Of a stretch of DNA of 47,653 nucleotides, positions 17,694-25,906 are shown piece by piece. The stretch's first letter is position 1. Every line of letters starts with the position of its first letter. The stretch lies in NCBI GenBank assembly GCA_903824295.1, contig CAIJWE010000006.1, positions 1 through 47,653 on the forward strand, given 5' to 3'. The DNA comes from an uncultured Chlorobiaceae bacterium (GTDB lineage Bacteria; Bacteroidota; Chlorobiia; Chlorobiales; Chlorobiaceae). Made by a program: the position numbers and the translations under genes. Under the pieces are notes generated by a model. The model did not search any database and was not told where the DNA came from. It was given only the letters and a program-made list of their open reading frames with translations.

Positions 17694-18905
17694 TCATTCA
17701 TACGACTTCATGGTATCGGCGATGGTTATCTCGCTGTAAAGGGTGTTGTTCGATCGAATATAGTTTCCTTTTATCGAGCATGTTGCCCGAGCCTCGTCTT
17801 CATCAAATATCCCAGCATTTCCCCCGCAAATAAAATCTCCGCCAACTTTTTTGAGCGTTCCATCAAGAGTTGTCAGTTGGTTCGCAGAACAATCGAAATT
17901 TCCTTTGACTTTTTTAGGTACCCCATCAAGAGTTGTCAACTGGTTGCCGGAACAATTAAAAGAGCCCTTGACCTTTTTTGGTGCACCTTTGAGCGTTGTC
18001 AACCGGTTTGCCGAACAGGAGAAATTTCCGCTTACTTTATGGGGTGCACCCTGGAGCGTTGTCAACTGATTGTTGGAACAATCAAAATGACGAACCTCGT
18101 GAGGCGTTCCTGCAAGTGAGGTGAGCAGGTTTCCTGAGCAATTAAAATCCCCTCCAACCTCTTTGGGAGCACCCTTGAGTGATTCCAGCCTATGGTTTGA
18201 ACAGTCGAAGTTTCCGTAAACAACAACCGGCCCGCCTTTCAGAGAGGTCAGTTGGTTCCCGGTGCAAAAAAAGTCACCAATAATAAAATTTGGGCAGCCT
18301 GCCAGTGAGTTCAGTTGATTGCCGGAACAGTCGAAATCGCCGTGAACCTCATCAGGACTCCCTTCGAGTGAGGTCAACTGATTGTGGGAACAGTCAAAAT
18401 CACCAACTTCACGGGGAGCGGCCTCAAGTGAGGTAAGCAGGTTATCCGAACAGGAAAAATCTCCGCCAACTTTATGAGGAGCACCATTGAGTGAAGTCAG
18501 CAGGTTATCTGAACAGGAAAAATCGCCACCAACTTTTTTCAGATTACCCTGAAGTGTTGTCAACCGGTTGGAGGAACAATCAAAATTCCCGGTCACCTTT
18601 TTTAGAGCACCTTCGAGTGAGAGTAATTGATTGTGAGAACAGTCGAAATCGCCGTGAACCTCATCAGGGCAGGCTTCAAGCGAAGTCAACAGGTTATTTG
18701 AACAGGAAAAATCCCCGGTAACGGTGTGAGGGCCCCCATCGAGTGTTGTCAACTGATTTCCTGAACAGTTGAAATTACCTGCCACGATTCCCGGGCATCC
18801 CTCAAGAGAGGTGAGCCCCAGGTTTGAGCAATCGATGTCGCCTTTTCCATCAAGAAGAGGGCCTAAAACATCGGCGAAAAGTCGTATTGTTGCTTTTGTA
18901 CTCAT
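17694..18905 (-). CDS. Cysteine-containing LRR-like repeat protein, paralogue 1
   Basis: About 403 residues from the ATG at 18905, preceded at good spacing by GGAGAT; the frame is open to 19004 but without a ribosome site there. After a short leader (MSTKATIRLFADVLG) come about 17 units of a 21-residue repeat, consensus G-D-F-x-C-S-x-N-x-L-T-x-L-x-G-x-P-x-x-V-x. This is an LRR-like solenoid pattern with a Cys at the same place in each unit. No signal peptide or membrane helix is seen, so it is probably cytoplasmic. A C-terminal cap (FICGGN...ATCSIKGNYI) is shared with the paralogue at 22782. Function is unknown; proteins with such repeats are found in bacteria and phages. It is divergent from ppk and downstream of nothing obvious. 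Confidence 0.85.
   Translation of the reverse strand: MSTKATIRLFADVLGPLLDGKGDIDCSNLGLTSLEGCPGIVAGNFNCSGNQLTTLDGGPHTVTGDFSCSNNLLTSLEACPDEVHGDFDCSHNQLLSLEGALKKVTGNFDCSSNRLTTLQGNLKKVGGDFSCSDNLLTSLNGAPHKVGGDFSCSDNLLTSLEAAPREVGDFDCSHNQLTSLEGSPDEVHGDFDCSGNQLNSLAGCPNFIIGDFFCTGNQLTSLKGGPVVVYGNFDCSNHRLESLKGAPKEVGGDFNCSGNLLTSLAGTPHEVRHFDCSNNQLTTLQGAPHKVSGNFSCSANRLTTLKGAPKKVKGSFNCSGNQLTTLDGVPKKVKGNFDCSANQLTTLDGTLKKVGGDFICGGNAGIFDEDEARATCSIKGNYIRSNNTLYSEITIADTMKSYE
17830..18870 (-). repeat. 63-bp tandem repeats encoding Cys-LRR-like units
   Basis: About 17 degenerate 63-bp units, each coding one 21-residue G-D-F-x-C-S-x-N-x-L repeat. Adjacent units are near-identical in places, for example the two GDFSCSDNLLTSL copies at about 18430-18530. 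This suggests expansion by duplication. One or two units are one residue short, lacking a residue between V and F/H. Confidence 0.85.
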
Positions 18906-19191
18906 CGTTCTATCTCCAAAAATAAATGATCGACATGAAAAATCCGGATCAGCAGATCTCCGTTTTGAACGATCTTCTGCTAACAAGGGATAAAGATTGC
19001 CCAATATACTTTTCCAAAAAGGAGCTCTAACTTTTCAGCGACCTCCCCGGCAATTGTTTTCGTATTCGTAACACAAACCCATTGGTTCGTGACGCCAAAG
19101 CCTCTACATTATTGTCATTCAATGTTCATTGTTCCCCATTTTTATGGCATTGTTTTTATGCAGCAAGAAAAAACCAGGATCAAATTTTTTT

Positions 19192-21312
19192 ATGCCTCTC
19201 ACGCAGATATGGAATGAGGATGATGGCAAGGTAGTTGCGCTTCCGGATTTTTTTGATACCTCATTATACCTTAACAGGGAGTTGAGCTGGATTGCGTTCA
19301 ATCAGCGCGTGCTTGAAGAGGCGCTTGCCGGTGAAGCGCACCCGCTTTTGGAACGAGTGAAATTCATCTCGATTTTCAGTTCAAACCTTGATGAATATTT
19401 CATGATCCGGGTTGCCGGTATTGAGGATCAGTATGAGGCAGGTATTTTGGAGCGAACGATTGATGGCCATACCCCTTTTGAGCAGCTCGAAAAAATCCGG
19501 ACGATGGTCTTGCAGCAGCTCAGCCAGAGAAACAAGTGCTTTTATCAAGACCTGGTGCCGGCACTTCAGCAGGAGGGTATTGAGTTTCTTCGGTTTTCAG
19601 AATTATCGGTTACGAAGCAAAAAGCATTGAGCCACTATTTTCGCAAGGAGATTTATCCCGTCTTGACCCCTTTGGCCTTCGATACGGGCCATCCCTTTCC
19701 CTTTATGTCGAACCTTTCGTTGAATCTCGCCATAGAAGTTGACGACGATGAAAGCACGACGCTGAAGTTTGCCCGTGTCAAAGTCCCAAGTGTTCTTCCA
19801 CGGCTTCTTCGGCTTAATGAAATCAGGGGCTTTGATGATGATGGGATTATTCGATTTATCTGGCTTGAGGATCTTATTGAAAACAATCTTGAACAGTTGT
19901 TTCCAAAAATGAGGGTTACCAAGGCCTATCTTTTCAGATTGATTCGCGACGCAGATGTTGAAATTGAGGAGGATGAAGCGGGAGATTTGCTGAAAACCAT
20001 CGAAAAGGGAATCCGCTCACGCCGTTACGGAAAGGTTGTTCGCCTTGACATTACTCCGGCAATGCCGGTGCAGGTGAGAAAGCTTTTGATGAAAAATCTT
20101 GGAGTTGCCGCAAGAAACGTCTATGAAATAGATGGTGCTCTCGGACTTGGCTCTCTCATGGAGCTTCTGAAAATTGAACGCCCGGATTTGAAGGATGAGC
20201 CCTTTGTGCCAAAGAACCCTATCGAGGAGCAGTTCAGTAACGATATCTTCAGCGCCATAAAAGCCAAAGATCAGTTACTCTACCATCCTTATGACTCCTT
20301 TCAGCCAGTCGTTGATTTTATCAATCAGGCAGCTCTTGATCCTGACGTGCTCTCGATAAAGCAGACACTCTACCGGGTTGGCAGTAACTCGCCGATTGTC
20401 AAGGCGTTGATGAAGGCTGCTGAAGCGGGTAAGCAGGTGGCTGTTCTCGTGGAACTCAAAGCGAGGTTTGACGAAGGAAACAACATTATCTGGGCGCGGG
20501 CACTTGAAGATGTCGGAGCACATGTCGCCTACGGTCTTCCTGGGCTGAAAACCCATGCCAAGCTTACCCTGATTGTACGACGTGAGCAAAATAAGCTTAA
20601 GCGCTACCTCCATCTTGGTACTGGTAACTATAACCCGGCAACCGGGAAAATCTATACCGATTACAGTCTCTTTACCATCAACGAGCAACTTGCCAACGAT
20701 GTGGCAGAGCTCTTTAACGCCTTGACGGGATATTCAAAACATACCGGATACAGAAAGCTGCTTGTCTCGCCGATCAATACCCGAAAAAGGATTATTGAGA
20801 TGATTGAACGGGAGGTCGAGTGGAGCCGGAATGAGAATAAAGGAAAGATAATCATGAAAATGAATGCCCTGGTGGATGCAAAAACCATTCGGGCACTTTA
20901 CAAGGCCTCGTGCGAAGGGGTAAAGATCGACCTTATCATTCGGGGAATCTGCTGCCTCAAGCCCGGTATAAAGGGGGTTAGTGAAAATATCAGGGTTATC
21001 AGTGTTATCGGACGTTTTCTTGAGCACAGCCGGGCCTATTACTTCCATAACGGAGGAAAGGAGGAGCTCTATCTCGGAAGTGCTGATATCATGCCACGAA
21101 ACCTTGACGATCGGGTTGAAACCCTTTTTCCGGTGTTTGATAAAGCGCTCATTCGTGTTGTCAAAGCGGATCTTGATCTGATTATGAGCGATAATGTCAA
21201 AGTATGGGAGATGCATCCCGACGCAACATACACGAAAATCAGCAATGATGGCCCGCAAGTGAACAGTCAGGCACTTTTTTTAACCCGTTCAGCCCAGAAA
21301 AAAATGTCATAA
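19192..21312 (+). CDS. ppk: Polyphosphate kinase Ppk1
   Basis: Makes polyphosphate from ATP, reversibly. From the ATG at 19192 it has about 706 residues, the usual Ppk1 length. [19 protein letters not shown] starts the N domain. [19 protein letters not shown] and [22 protein letters not shown] lead to the two PLD-like catalytic motifs: [10 protein letters not shown] with [22 protein letters not shown], and [14 protein letters not shown], which hold the phospho-accepting and second histidines. [17 protein letters not shown] is strongly conserved. In-frame TTG (19129) and ATG (19144) codons lie upstream without ribosome sites; an AGGA precedes 19192 at a rather long distance. It is followed by arginine decarboxylase and phoU on the same strand. 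Confidence 0.95.
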   Translation: MPLTQIWNEDDGKVVALPDFFDTSLYLNRELSWIAFNQRVLEEALAGEAHPLLERVKFISIFSSNLDEYFMIRVAGIEDQYEAGILERTIDGHTPFEQLEKIRTMVLQQLSQRNKCFYQDLVPALQQEGIEFLRFSELSVTKQKALSHYFRKEIYPVLTPLAFDTGHPFPFMSNLSLNLAIEVDDDESTTLKFARVKVPSVLPRLLRLNEIRGFDDDGIIRFIWLEDLIENNLEQLFPKMRVTKAYLFRLIRDADVEIEEDEAGDLLKTIEKGIRSRRYGKVVRLDITPAMPVQVRKLLMKNLGVAARNVYEIDGALGLGSLMELLKIERPDLKDEPFVPKNPIEEQFSNDIFSAIKAKDQLLYHPYDSFQPVVDFINQAALDPDVLSIKQTLYRVGSNSPIVKALMKAAEAGKQVAVLVELKARFDEGNNIIWARALEDVGAHVAYGLPGLKTHAKLTLIVRREQNKLKRYLHLGTGNYNPATGKIYTDYSLFTINEQLANDVAELFNALTGYSKHTGYRKLLVSPINTRKRIIEMIEREVEWSRNENKGKIIMKMNALVDAKTIRALYKASCEGVKIDLIIRGICCLKPGIKGVSENIRVISVIGRFLEHSRAYYFHNGGKEELYLGSADIMPRNLDDRVETLFPVFDKALIRVVKADLDLIMSDNVKVWEMHPDATYTKISNDGPQVNSQALFLTRSAQKKMS

Positions 21313-21370
21313 CGCAATGAGATGATTTATCAATCGAACTCATTGTAGTGTAACGATATAGTTTTATCGA

Positions 21371-21446
21371 GGAGGTCTTATTGAAAATAAATTTGGGAGA
21401 TTGTTTTTTTTTTTATAGAATTAGATTCATTGAATTCAGTAAATAA
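21371..21446 (+). promoter_or_regulatory. Possible 21-codon leader ORF upstream of pdaD
   Basis: A near-perfect Shine-Dalgarno (GGAGGT, 21371-21376) is followed 4 nt later by TTG (21381) and an open frame of 21 codons ending at TAA (21444-21446), 24 nt before the pdaD start. The frame contains a run of 11 T (three Phe codons) at about 21404-21414. It may be a leader peptide or a chance match; no conservation can be judged here. Confidence 0.3.
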
Positions 21447-21470
21447 CTGATTTACAAAGGAGATACGGCA

Positions 21471-22016
21471 TTGTCATTCGTTCCAGCAAAAATATTCTTT
21501 ACGAAAGGAGTGGGGCGCCACAAGGAGTATCTTTCGTCATTCGAGCTTGCCATGAGAGATGCTAAAATCGAGAAATGCAATCTGGTTACGGTGTCAAGTA
21601 TTTTTCCTCCTCACTGCGAGCGTATCAGTGTCGAGGATGGCGTAAAACTGCTTTCTCCGGGGCAGATAACCTTTGCTGTCATGGCCCGCAATGCAACCAA
21701 TGAGTTTAATCGCCTTATTGCCGCATCGGTTGGTGTTGCCATTCCGGCAGACGATACGCAGTATGGCTATCTGTCAGAACACCATCCTTATGGTGAGTCG
21801 GCCGAGCAGTCAGGGGAGTATGCCGAAGACCTGGCGGCTACGATGCTCGCAACCACCCTCGGTATTGAGTTTGATCCGAACAAGGATTGGGATGAACGAG
21901 AAGGGATTTACAAAATGAGTCACAAAATCATCAATTCATACAACATCACTGCGACCGCAGAGGGTGAAAATGGTCTGTGGACAACGGTTATCTCCTGCGC
22001 AGTACTTCTTCCGTAG
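21471..22016 (+). CDS. pdaD: Pyruvoyl-dependent arginine decarboxylase
   Basis: Converts arginine to agmatine and CO2, a route to putrescine. The 181-residue proenzyme is expected to self-cleave at VSSIFPP (Ser42/Ser43), making the pyruvoyl group. Other family segments are [40 protein letters not shown] and [13 protein letters not shown]. The start is TTG at 21471, supported by AAAGGAG 8 bp upstream. It lies between ppk and phoU on the same strand. No agmatine-processing enzyme (agmatinase or agmatine deiminase) is in the window. The decarboxylase and homospermidine synthase at 36.8-39.4 kb could use putrescine derived through this enzyme. Confidence 0.93.
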   Translation: MSFVPAKIFFTKGVGRHKEYLSSFELAMRDAKIEKCNLVTVSSIFPPHCERISVEDGVKLLSPGQITFAVMARNATNEFNRLIAASVGVAIPADDTQYGYLSEHHPYGESAEQSGEYAEDLAATMLATTLGIEFDPNKDWDEREGIYKMSHKIINSYNITATAEGENGLWTTVISCAVLLP

Positions 22017-22054
22017 TTTTTTTTGTAAAGTACCACTAACCCTTATAAAATATT

Positions 22055-22711
22055 ATGTCAGAACGGCCCGTTCATGCGCAAATAACAGAACTTTCTGAAG
22101 TTCTTGTTCAACTTTCCAATAAAGTGGTGGAGAATTTTTTGCTTTCACTGCATGCGGTTGTACAGCATGATGAACATGGTACTGTGCAGAGAAAGTTTGC
22201 TGATTATGAGATTGATATGGAAGAGGCTGATCTCGAAAAACGATGCCTCTCTTTTCTCGCCCTTCAGCATCCGGTTGCAAGTGACCTGCGCACCATAATG
22301 GCCATTATCATGATCGATGATGAGCTGGAGCGTATTGGCGACCTCTCTCTTCATAGTCTTGATCTTATGCTTGAAATCACTCCCGGGATCATCGAATCCT
22401 TTGAGTTCGAAAAAATGGGTGTGCTTGCTGCCGAAATGGTTAAAAAGTCGATTGCAGCCTTTGCTGTAAAAGAGCAAGTTCTTGCTGATCAGGTCTCTGA
22501 TCTTGACAAAGAAATTGAGGTAATGCATCGTTCAGTCGTTAACAAGGCAACAGCTTTGATAAAAATGCAGGATGCTGATGTGAGTCAGCTTATGGCGATC
22601 TTGAGTATCTCCCGCTATATTGAGCATATTGCCGACCATGCTGTAAAGATTGCACAGGAGGTCATTTATCTCGTGACAGGTGAAATCATGCACAAAGATG
22701 CATCACATTAA
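22055..22711 (+). CDS. phoU: PhoU phosphate-signalling regulator
   Basis: A 218-residue all-helical protein with two PhoU repeats. The metal-binding E/DxxxD motifs appear in each half: IDMEEADLEKRCLSFLALQHPVASDLRTI and DDELERIGDLSLHSLD in the first, DKEIEVMHRSV with ILSISRYIEHIADHAVKIAQEVIYLVTG in the second. PhoU represses PhoR when phosphate is ample and limits Pst uptake. In bacteria it is normally the last gene of a pst operon, whereas here it follows ppk and pdaD and no pst genes are in view. It starts 38 bp after pdaD without a clear ribosome site. Confidence 0.93.
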   Translation: MSERPVHAQITELSEVLVQLSNKVVENFLLSLHAVVQHDEHGTVQRKFADYEIDMEEADLEKRCLSFLALQHPVASDLRTIMAIIMIDDELERIGDLSLHSLDLMLEITPGIIESFEFEKMGVLAAEMVKKSIAAFAVKEQVLADQVSDLDKEIEVMHRSVVNKATALIKMQDADVSQLMAILSISRYIEHIADHAVKIAQEVIYLVTGEIMHKDASH

Positions 22712-22781
22712 CGCGTACAAAATCACAGAAAAATAATTTGTTATTAAAAATGTCGATAACCTGATTTTTAACGGAGATACT

Positions 22782-23834
22782 ATGAGTAAAAAAGTGACGT
22801 TCGTCGATGTCATGGGGGAGCTTGATGGAAAAAGTGACATTGATTGTTCCAATAAGGGATTAACCTCGCTTGAAGGGTGTCCGGAGAGGGTGAAGGGAGA
22901 TTTCAACTGCTCAGGCAACAAGCTCACCACACTTGAGGGCTGCCCAAAAAAAATTAAAGGAGATTTTAACTGCTCAGGGAACGAGTTGACCTCACTCGAA
23001 GGTGCTCCTGAGGAGGTTAAAGGTGACTTTGATTGTTCCGGCAATCAACTGCCCTCTCTTTTGGGTTGTCCAGCATTCATTATGGGAGATTTTTCTTGTG
23101 CAGGAAATCAGTTGACCGTGTTCAAAGGCGAGGTTCTTACAAATACGGACACCCTTCTCGCGGGCGGCCTGGAGATAGTAGAAGGAGATTTCAACTGTTC
23201 AGGTAACAAGCTCACCTCACTTGAGGGGGCTCCTTTGATAGTGGGCGGTGATTATAACTGTTCAGATAATCAGCTTACAACACTCCAGGGTGCGCCAATA
23301 AAGGTGCAGGGTGATTTTGATTGTTCCCGCAACCAACTTGCTTCACTGGCAGGCAGCCCAGATGTTGTCAGGGGAGATTTTTCTTGCAGTGGAAACCAGT
23401 TAACCTCGCTTAAAGGAGTCTCTCGTGAAGTGCGCGGATCCTTCGATTGTTCAGCAAATCAGTTGACTTCTCTCAAAGGTGCTCCTGAAGAAGTCGGGGT
23501 ATTTGATTGTTCCGGCAATCAACTGTCATCCCTTAAAGGTGCTCCTCAAAAAGTTGACGGGCTTAATTGTTCAAATAATCAATTGATTTCACTCAAGTGG
23601 GCCCCTGAAAAGGTCAAGGGCAATGTTGACTGTGCATGGAACCAGCTCGCAACACTTGAGGATGCTCCCAAAAAGGTCAAGGGTAATTTTGATTGTTCAG
23701 GAAACCAGTTGACAGCATTTGAGGGTTCTTTGAAGAAAGTTGGAGGAGACTGTATTTGCACAGAGAACTCCCAACCCTTTCATGAAGAACAAGTTAGGAT
23801 GGTTTGTAATATCAAAGGCAACTGTTTTGTATAA
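22782..23834 (+). CDS. Cysteine-containing LRR-like repeat protein, paralogue 2
   Basis: A 350-residue paralogue of the protein at 17694-18905. It has a short leader (MSKKVTFVDVMGELDG, like the other's DVLGPLLDG) and about 15 copies of the 21-residue unit (GDFNCSGNKLTSLEGAP). One unit carries a 14-residue insertion (GEVLTNTDTLLAGG). It ends in the same cap (CICTEN...VCNIKGN). The ATG has ACGGAGAT upstream. It has no signal peptide. It follows phoU on the same strand, so the two paralogues bracket ppk-pdaD-phoU on outward-facing strands. Function is unknown. Regular stacking of one Cys per turn could give a column of thiols. Confidence 0.85.
   Translation: MSKKVTFVDVMGELDGKSDIDCSNKGLTSLEGCPERVKGDFNCSGNKLTTLEGCPKKIKGDFNCSGNELTSLEGAPEEVKGDFDCSGNQLPSLLGCPAFIMGDFSCAGNQLTVFKGEVLTNTDTLLAGGLEIVEGDFNCSGNKLTSLEGAPLIVGGDYNCSDNQLTTLQGAPIKVQGDFDCSRNQLASLAGSPDVVRGDFSCSGNQLTSLKGVSREVRGSFDCSANQLTSLKGAPEEVGVFDCSGNQLSSLKGAPQKVDGLNCSNNQLISLKWAPEKVKGNVDCAWNQLATLEDAPKKVKGNFDCSGNQLTAFEGSLKKVGGDCICTENSQPFHEEQVRMVCNIKGNCFV
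22840..23770 (+). repeat. 63-bp tandem repeats encoding Cys-LRR-like units
   Basis: About 15 degenerate 63-bp units coding the same 21-residue repeat as the minus-strand array at 17830-18870. Two consecutive units near 23490-23580 are shortened by one residue, and one unit near 23120-23180 is expanded. Confidence 0.85.
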
Positions 23835-23866
23835 CCACCTCTTTTGCTTTACCTGTTTACCGTACC

Positions 23867-23892
23867 AGGCAACAGCCTCATGGTTGTTGCCT
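23867..23892. terminator. Hairpin between convergent genes
   Basis: AGGCAAC (23867-23873) pairs with GTTGCCT (23886-23892) around a 12-nt loop, followed by TATTTCTG. It lies between the stops of the plus-strand LRR-like gene and the minus-strand RodZ-like gene. The T tract is weak, so this is a possible bidirectional terminator. Confidence 0.5.
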
Positions 23893-24530
23893 TATTTCTG
23901 AGTACCTGAAACAGGAAGAGACGCAGGAGCAAAGGAAGACGGAGATGCGTTTGGCTGCGCAGTGGATGGTTCAGCCTGCACTGATGAGGTTGCAAGCGGC
24001 GTTAAACGCTGTTTTTTTCTGAAAGATGTACCTCCTGAAGTGACGGCTGCTCTTGCAGTTAAAACTGGCAGGCGAGGAGCTGAAACTTCGGTACGATGGT
24101 CGCTATAACTGGAGCAGACGCCTATAAGCACGCCGACAATCATGCCGACGGTTAACGGTAGTATGGACTTCATAAGCTCCGATTTGTGTATGTTTATCTC
24201 TTCCCATGGTTTTTTGTTGTTCTGTTCGGAACCTGTTTCGACGATCTCATCCTTGTTAAATGCTCCGTGAAATTGGAGATCTTTTTTGCATTGTTCAAGA
24301 ATATCGTTGCAGTCGAGTTCCATAGCCTTTATGTATTCCTTTGCAAACGCATAGACATAGGTTTTTGGCAGAAAACTGAAATTCCCATCCTCCAATTGTT
24401 CCAGATATTGCTTTTTAATATTGGTCAACTGACTCACATCATCTACAGAAAGTTTTTTTCCCAGTCGGCCCTTTTTAAGCTCTTTTGCTAAAAACTCGAG
24501 TGAGTCGTTATTCGATAAGGTATCTGTCAT
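23892..24530 (-). CDS. RodZ-like helix-turn-helix membrane protein
   Basis: A 212-residue protein with an N-terminal HTH_25/RodZ domain (about residues 9-80: LAKELKKGRLGKKLSVDDVSQLTNIKKQYLEQLEDGNFSFLPKTYVYAFAKEYIKAM). A charged linker leads to one membrane helix (about 121-141, ILPLTVGMIVGVLIGVCSSY), and the rest is a Pro/Ser/Ala-rich periplasmic tail. RodZ links MreB to the cell-wall machinery. This version lacks the folded periplasmic domain (DUF4115) of full-length RodZ, although many short homologues exist. It could be a cell-shape factor or a membrane-bound regulator. Its neighbours give no strong clue. Confidence 0.8.
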   Translation of the reverse strand: MTDTLSNNDSLEFLAKELKKGRLGKKLSVDDVSQLTNIKKQYLEQLEDGNFSFLPKTYVYAFAKEYIKAMELDCNDILEQCKKDLQFHGAFNKDEIVETGSEQNNKKPWEEINIHKSELMKSILPLTVGMIVGVLIGVCSSYSDHRTEVSAPRLPVLTARAAVTSGGTSFRKKQRLTPLATSSVQAEPSTAQPNASPSSFAPASLPVSGTQK

Positions 24531-24630
24531 AAAAAGATCGGAATCATGGTATTCAACGTTTTTGTGCCTTATTCTGTTAATAAGTCGTTTGTTTTGGAAT
24601 CTGGTATTGCGAGTTCAAATATATCAGTAG

Positions 24631-24948
24631 TCAACTGACAGTCATTATCGTATTCAGCCGGCTCCAGATTGTTTCCATGATTACATGTGATGCTGAATCG
24701 GCATCATTCATAAAAAAAAGACTTTCAAAATTACCATGCTTTGAAATGGCACATGCTTTTATCAAGGCATGATTGCCTTCGAGTAGTCCGAGTTCATTAT
24801 GAATGTATCTCCCAAGAAAAAAACCGAGTTTCTGCAACTTGCCATCTGGAACAGAGCGGACTTTTATTTTCTCTTTGTCGCTCATTATCGAAATAATACG
24901 TTCTGCAGCAGCATTGACCGTCTGAGGCCAGGGCGATCTGTTATGCAT
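24631..24948 (-). CDS. DUF6794-like protein
   Basis: A 105-residue protein. WPQTVNAAAERIISIMSDKEKIKVRSVPDGKLQKLGFFLGRYIHNELGLLEGN followed by DADSASHVIMETIWSRL matches the pattern I know for DUF6794. That family has a (W)PxTVxEAV start, a middle LGxxIRNEFGLWxGN block and a terminal DxAS-xVIxExxWxRL block. No function is established for the family. It appears soluble, with no signal or membrane segment. It stands alone, 100 bp downstream of the RodZ-like start on the same strand. Confidence 0.7.
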   Translation of the reverse strand: MHNRSPWPQTVNAAAERIISIMSDKEKIKVRSVPDGKLQKLGFFLGRYIHNELGLLEGNHALIKACAISKHGNFESLFFMNDADSASHVIMETIWSRLNTIMTVS

Positions 24949-25176
24949 AATCTGAAAATGGTTAAATCATTTATTATCAACATTATATCATGTATAATCC
25001 GTGACATGCCAGTAAATATTGTCAATAATATATGAAGAGGAAGAGCAAATCTGTTTTGTTCTCATGGTTGTTTTCAAATAATTAACAGAACTCCGGATAG
25101 CTCGTATTTTGACCTGTTTTGTCATAAAAAGTTGAATGTCTGCTTTTTATTCTGGGTTAAAGGATAGCTCTTGTTT

Positions 25177-25509
25177 TTATGAAGAGATATGGCAGGAAAA
25201 AGTTCCGGGAACCTGCTCCTTTTCGAGATGAAGGTGAAGAAGATTCAGCAGTTGGTCTATTTCATGGAGCAGATTGCGATGGTTGAAGGCGAGAGCAACA
25301 AGAAATAAGGGAAAAGAAATATGCTCTTTTCGCAGCTTTCTGAGAACATTGCCCATTGCCTGTGCCATTAAGGGAAACGTTCCGGCTTTACTGATGGGGA
25401 GATTATTACCGATTTTTTCCACATCAGAACGATCGTAATCGCAAATGAAATAAAAATCTTCCTCACCTCTCCATTCTATGATGATTTTATAGGGCTTAAC
25501 GTCTTTCAT
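25177..25509 (-). CDS. Hypothetical protein (110 residues)
   Basis: I do not recognise this family. It is a predicted soluble protein with a strand-rich first half (YKIIIEWRGEEDFYFICDYDRSDVEKIG) and a helical, Leu- and His-rich second half (RNLLHEIDQLLNLLHLHLEKEQV). There is no signal peptide. No clear ribosome site precedes the ATG. It stands alone between the DUF6794 gene (228 bp away) and a 397-bp AT-rich gap. Reading-frame length and codon use look plausible for a real gene. Confidence 0.55.
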   Translation of the reverse strand: MKDVKPYKIIIEWRGEEDFYFICDYDRSDVEKIGNNLPISKAGTFPLMAQAMGNVLRKLRKEHISFPLFLVALAFNHRNLLHEIDQLLNLLHLHLEKEQVPGTFSCHISS

Positions 25510-25906
25510 TGTTGGCTTTTTTAGTCTTTTTAAGAAAAGTTACCTTCTGTTCCTACTTATATAAACGTTACCCGAATTTTAATCCAGCATGTATATGTTA
25601 CAGAAGTGCAAAACATTATTATCCCTGTTTTTTTGACATAGATTTTACAGTTTTGTAACAAAAAAGATGCATGAAACGGGGATAATAAAAACTTGCCAAC
25701 AAGATGAATTTACATTTTCTTAATAAAAAAGAAATTAATTTATGTGGTGAAATAGGACAATGTTGTTAATGATTGGACAGGCAAGGGAAATAATGGACTG
25801 ACAATTGAAATAATTAATCAGATACTGATTCTAAAACTATCATGAAGTATAAGTCAAAGTTTGGATTGCGTACCTTGTTGCTTTGTTTTGGTGTTGATGC
25901 GATGCC
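25510..25906. other. 397-bp AT-rich intergenic region with a long inverted repeat
   Basis: No credible ORF is seen. The region separates divergent genes and so should hold both promoters. It contains an imperfect inverted repeat: the arm at 25615-25630 (ATTATTATCCC-TG-TTT) against 25673-25688, about 14 of 16 positions complementary, around a 42-nt centre that itself holds the smaller dyad TTTTAC...GTAACAAAA. Confidence 0.5.

Noticed and set aside
21315-21345. CAATGAG/CTCATTG hairpin after ppk
   Set aside because: Seven base pairs with a 17-nt loop and no T run follow, so it is not a convincing terminator.
22744-22771. TTAAAAAT/ATTTTTAA dyad before the second LRR-like gene
   Set aside because: It is only A/T pairs in an AT-rich leader and expected by chance.
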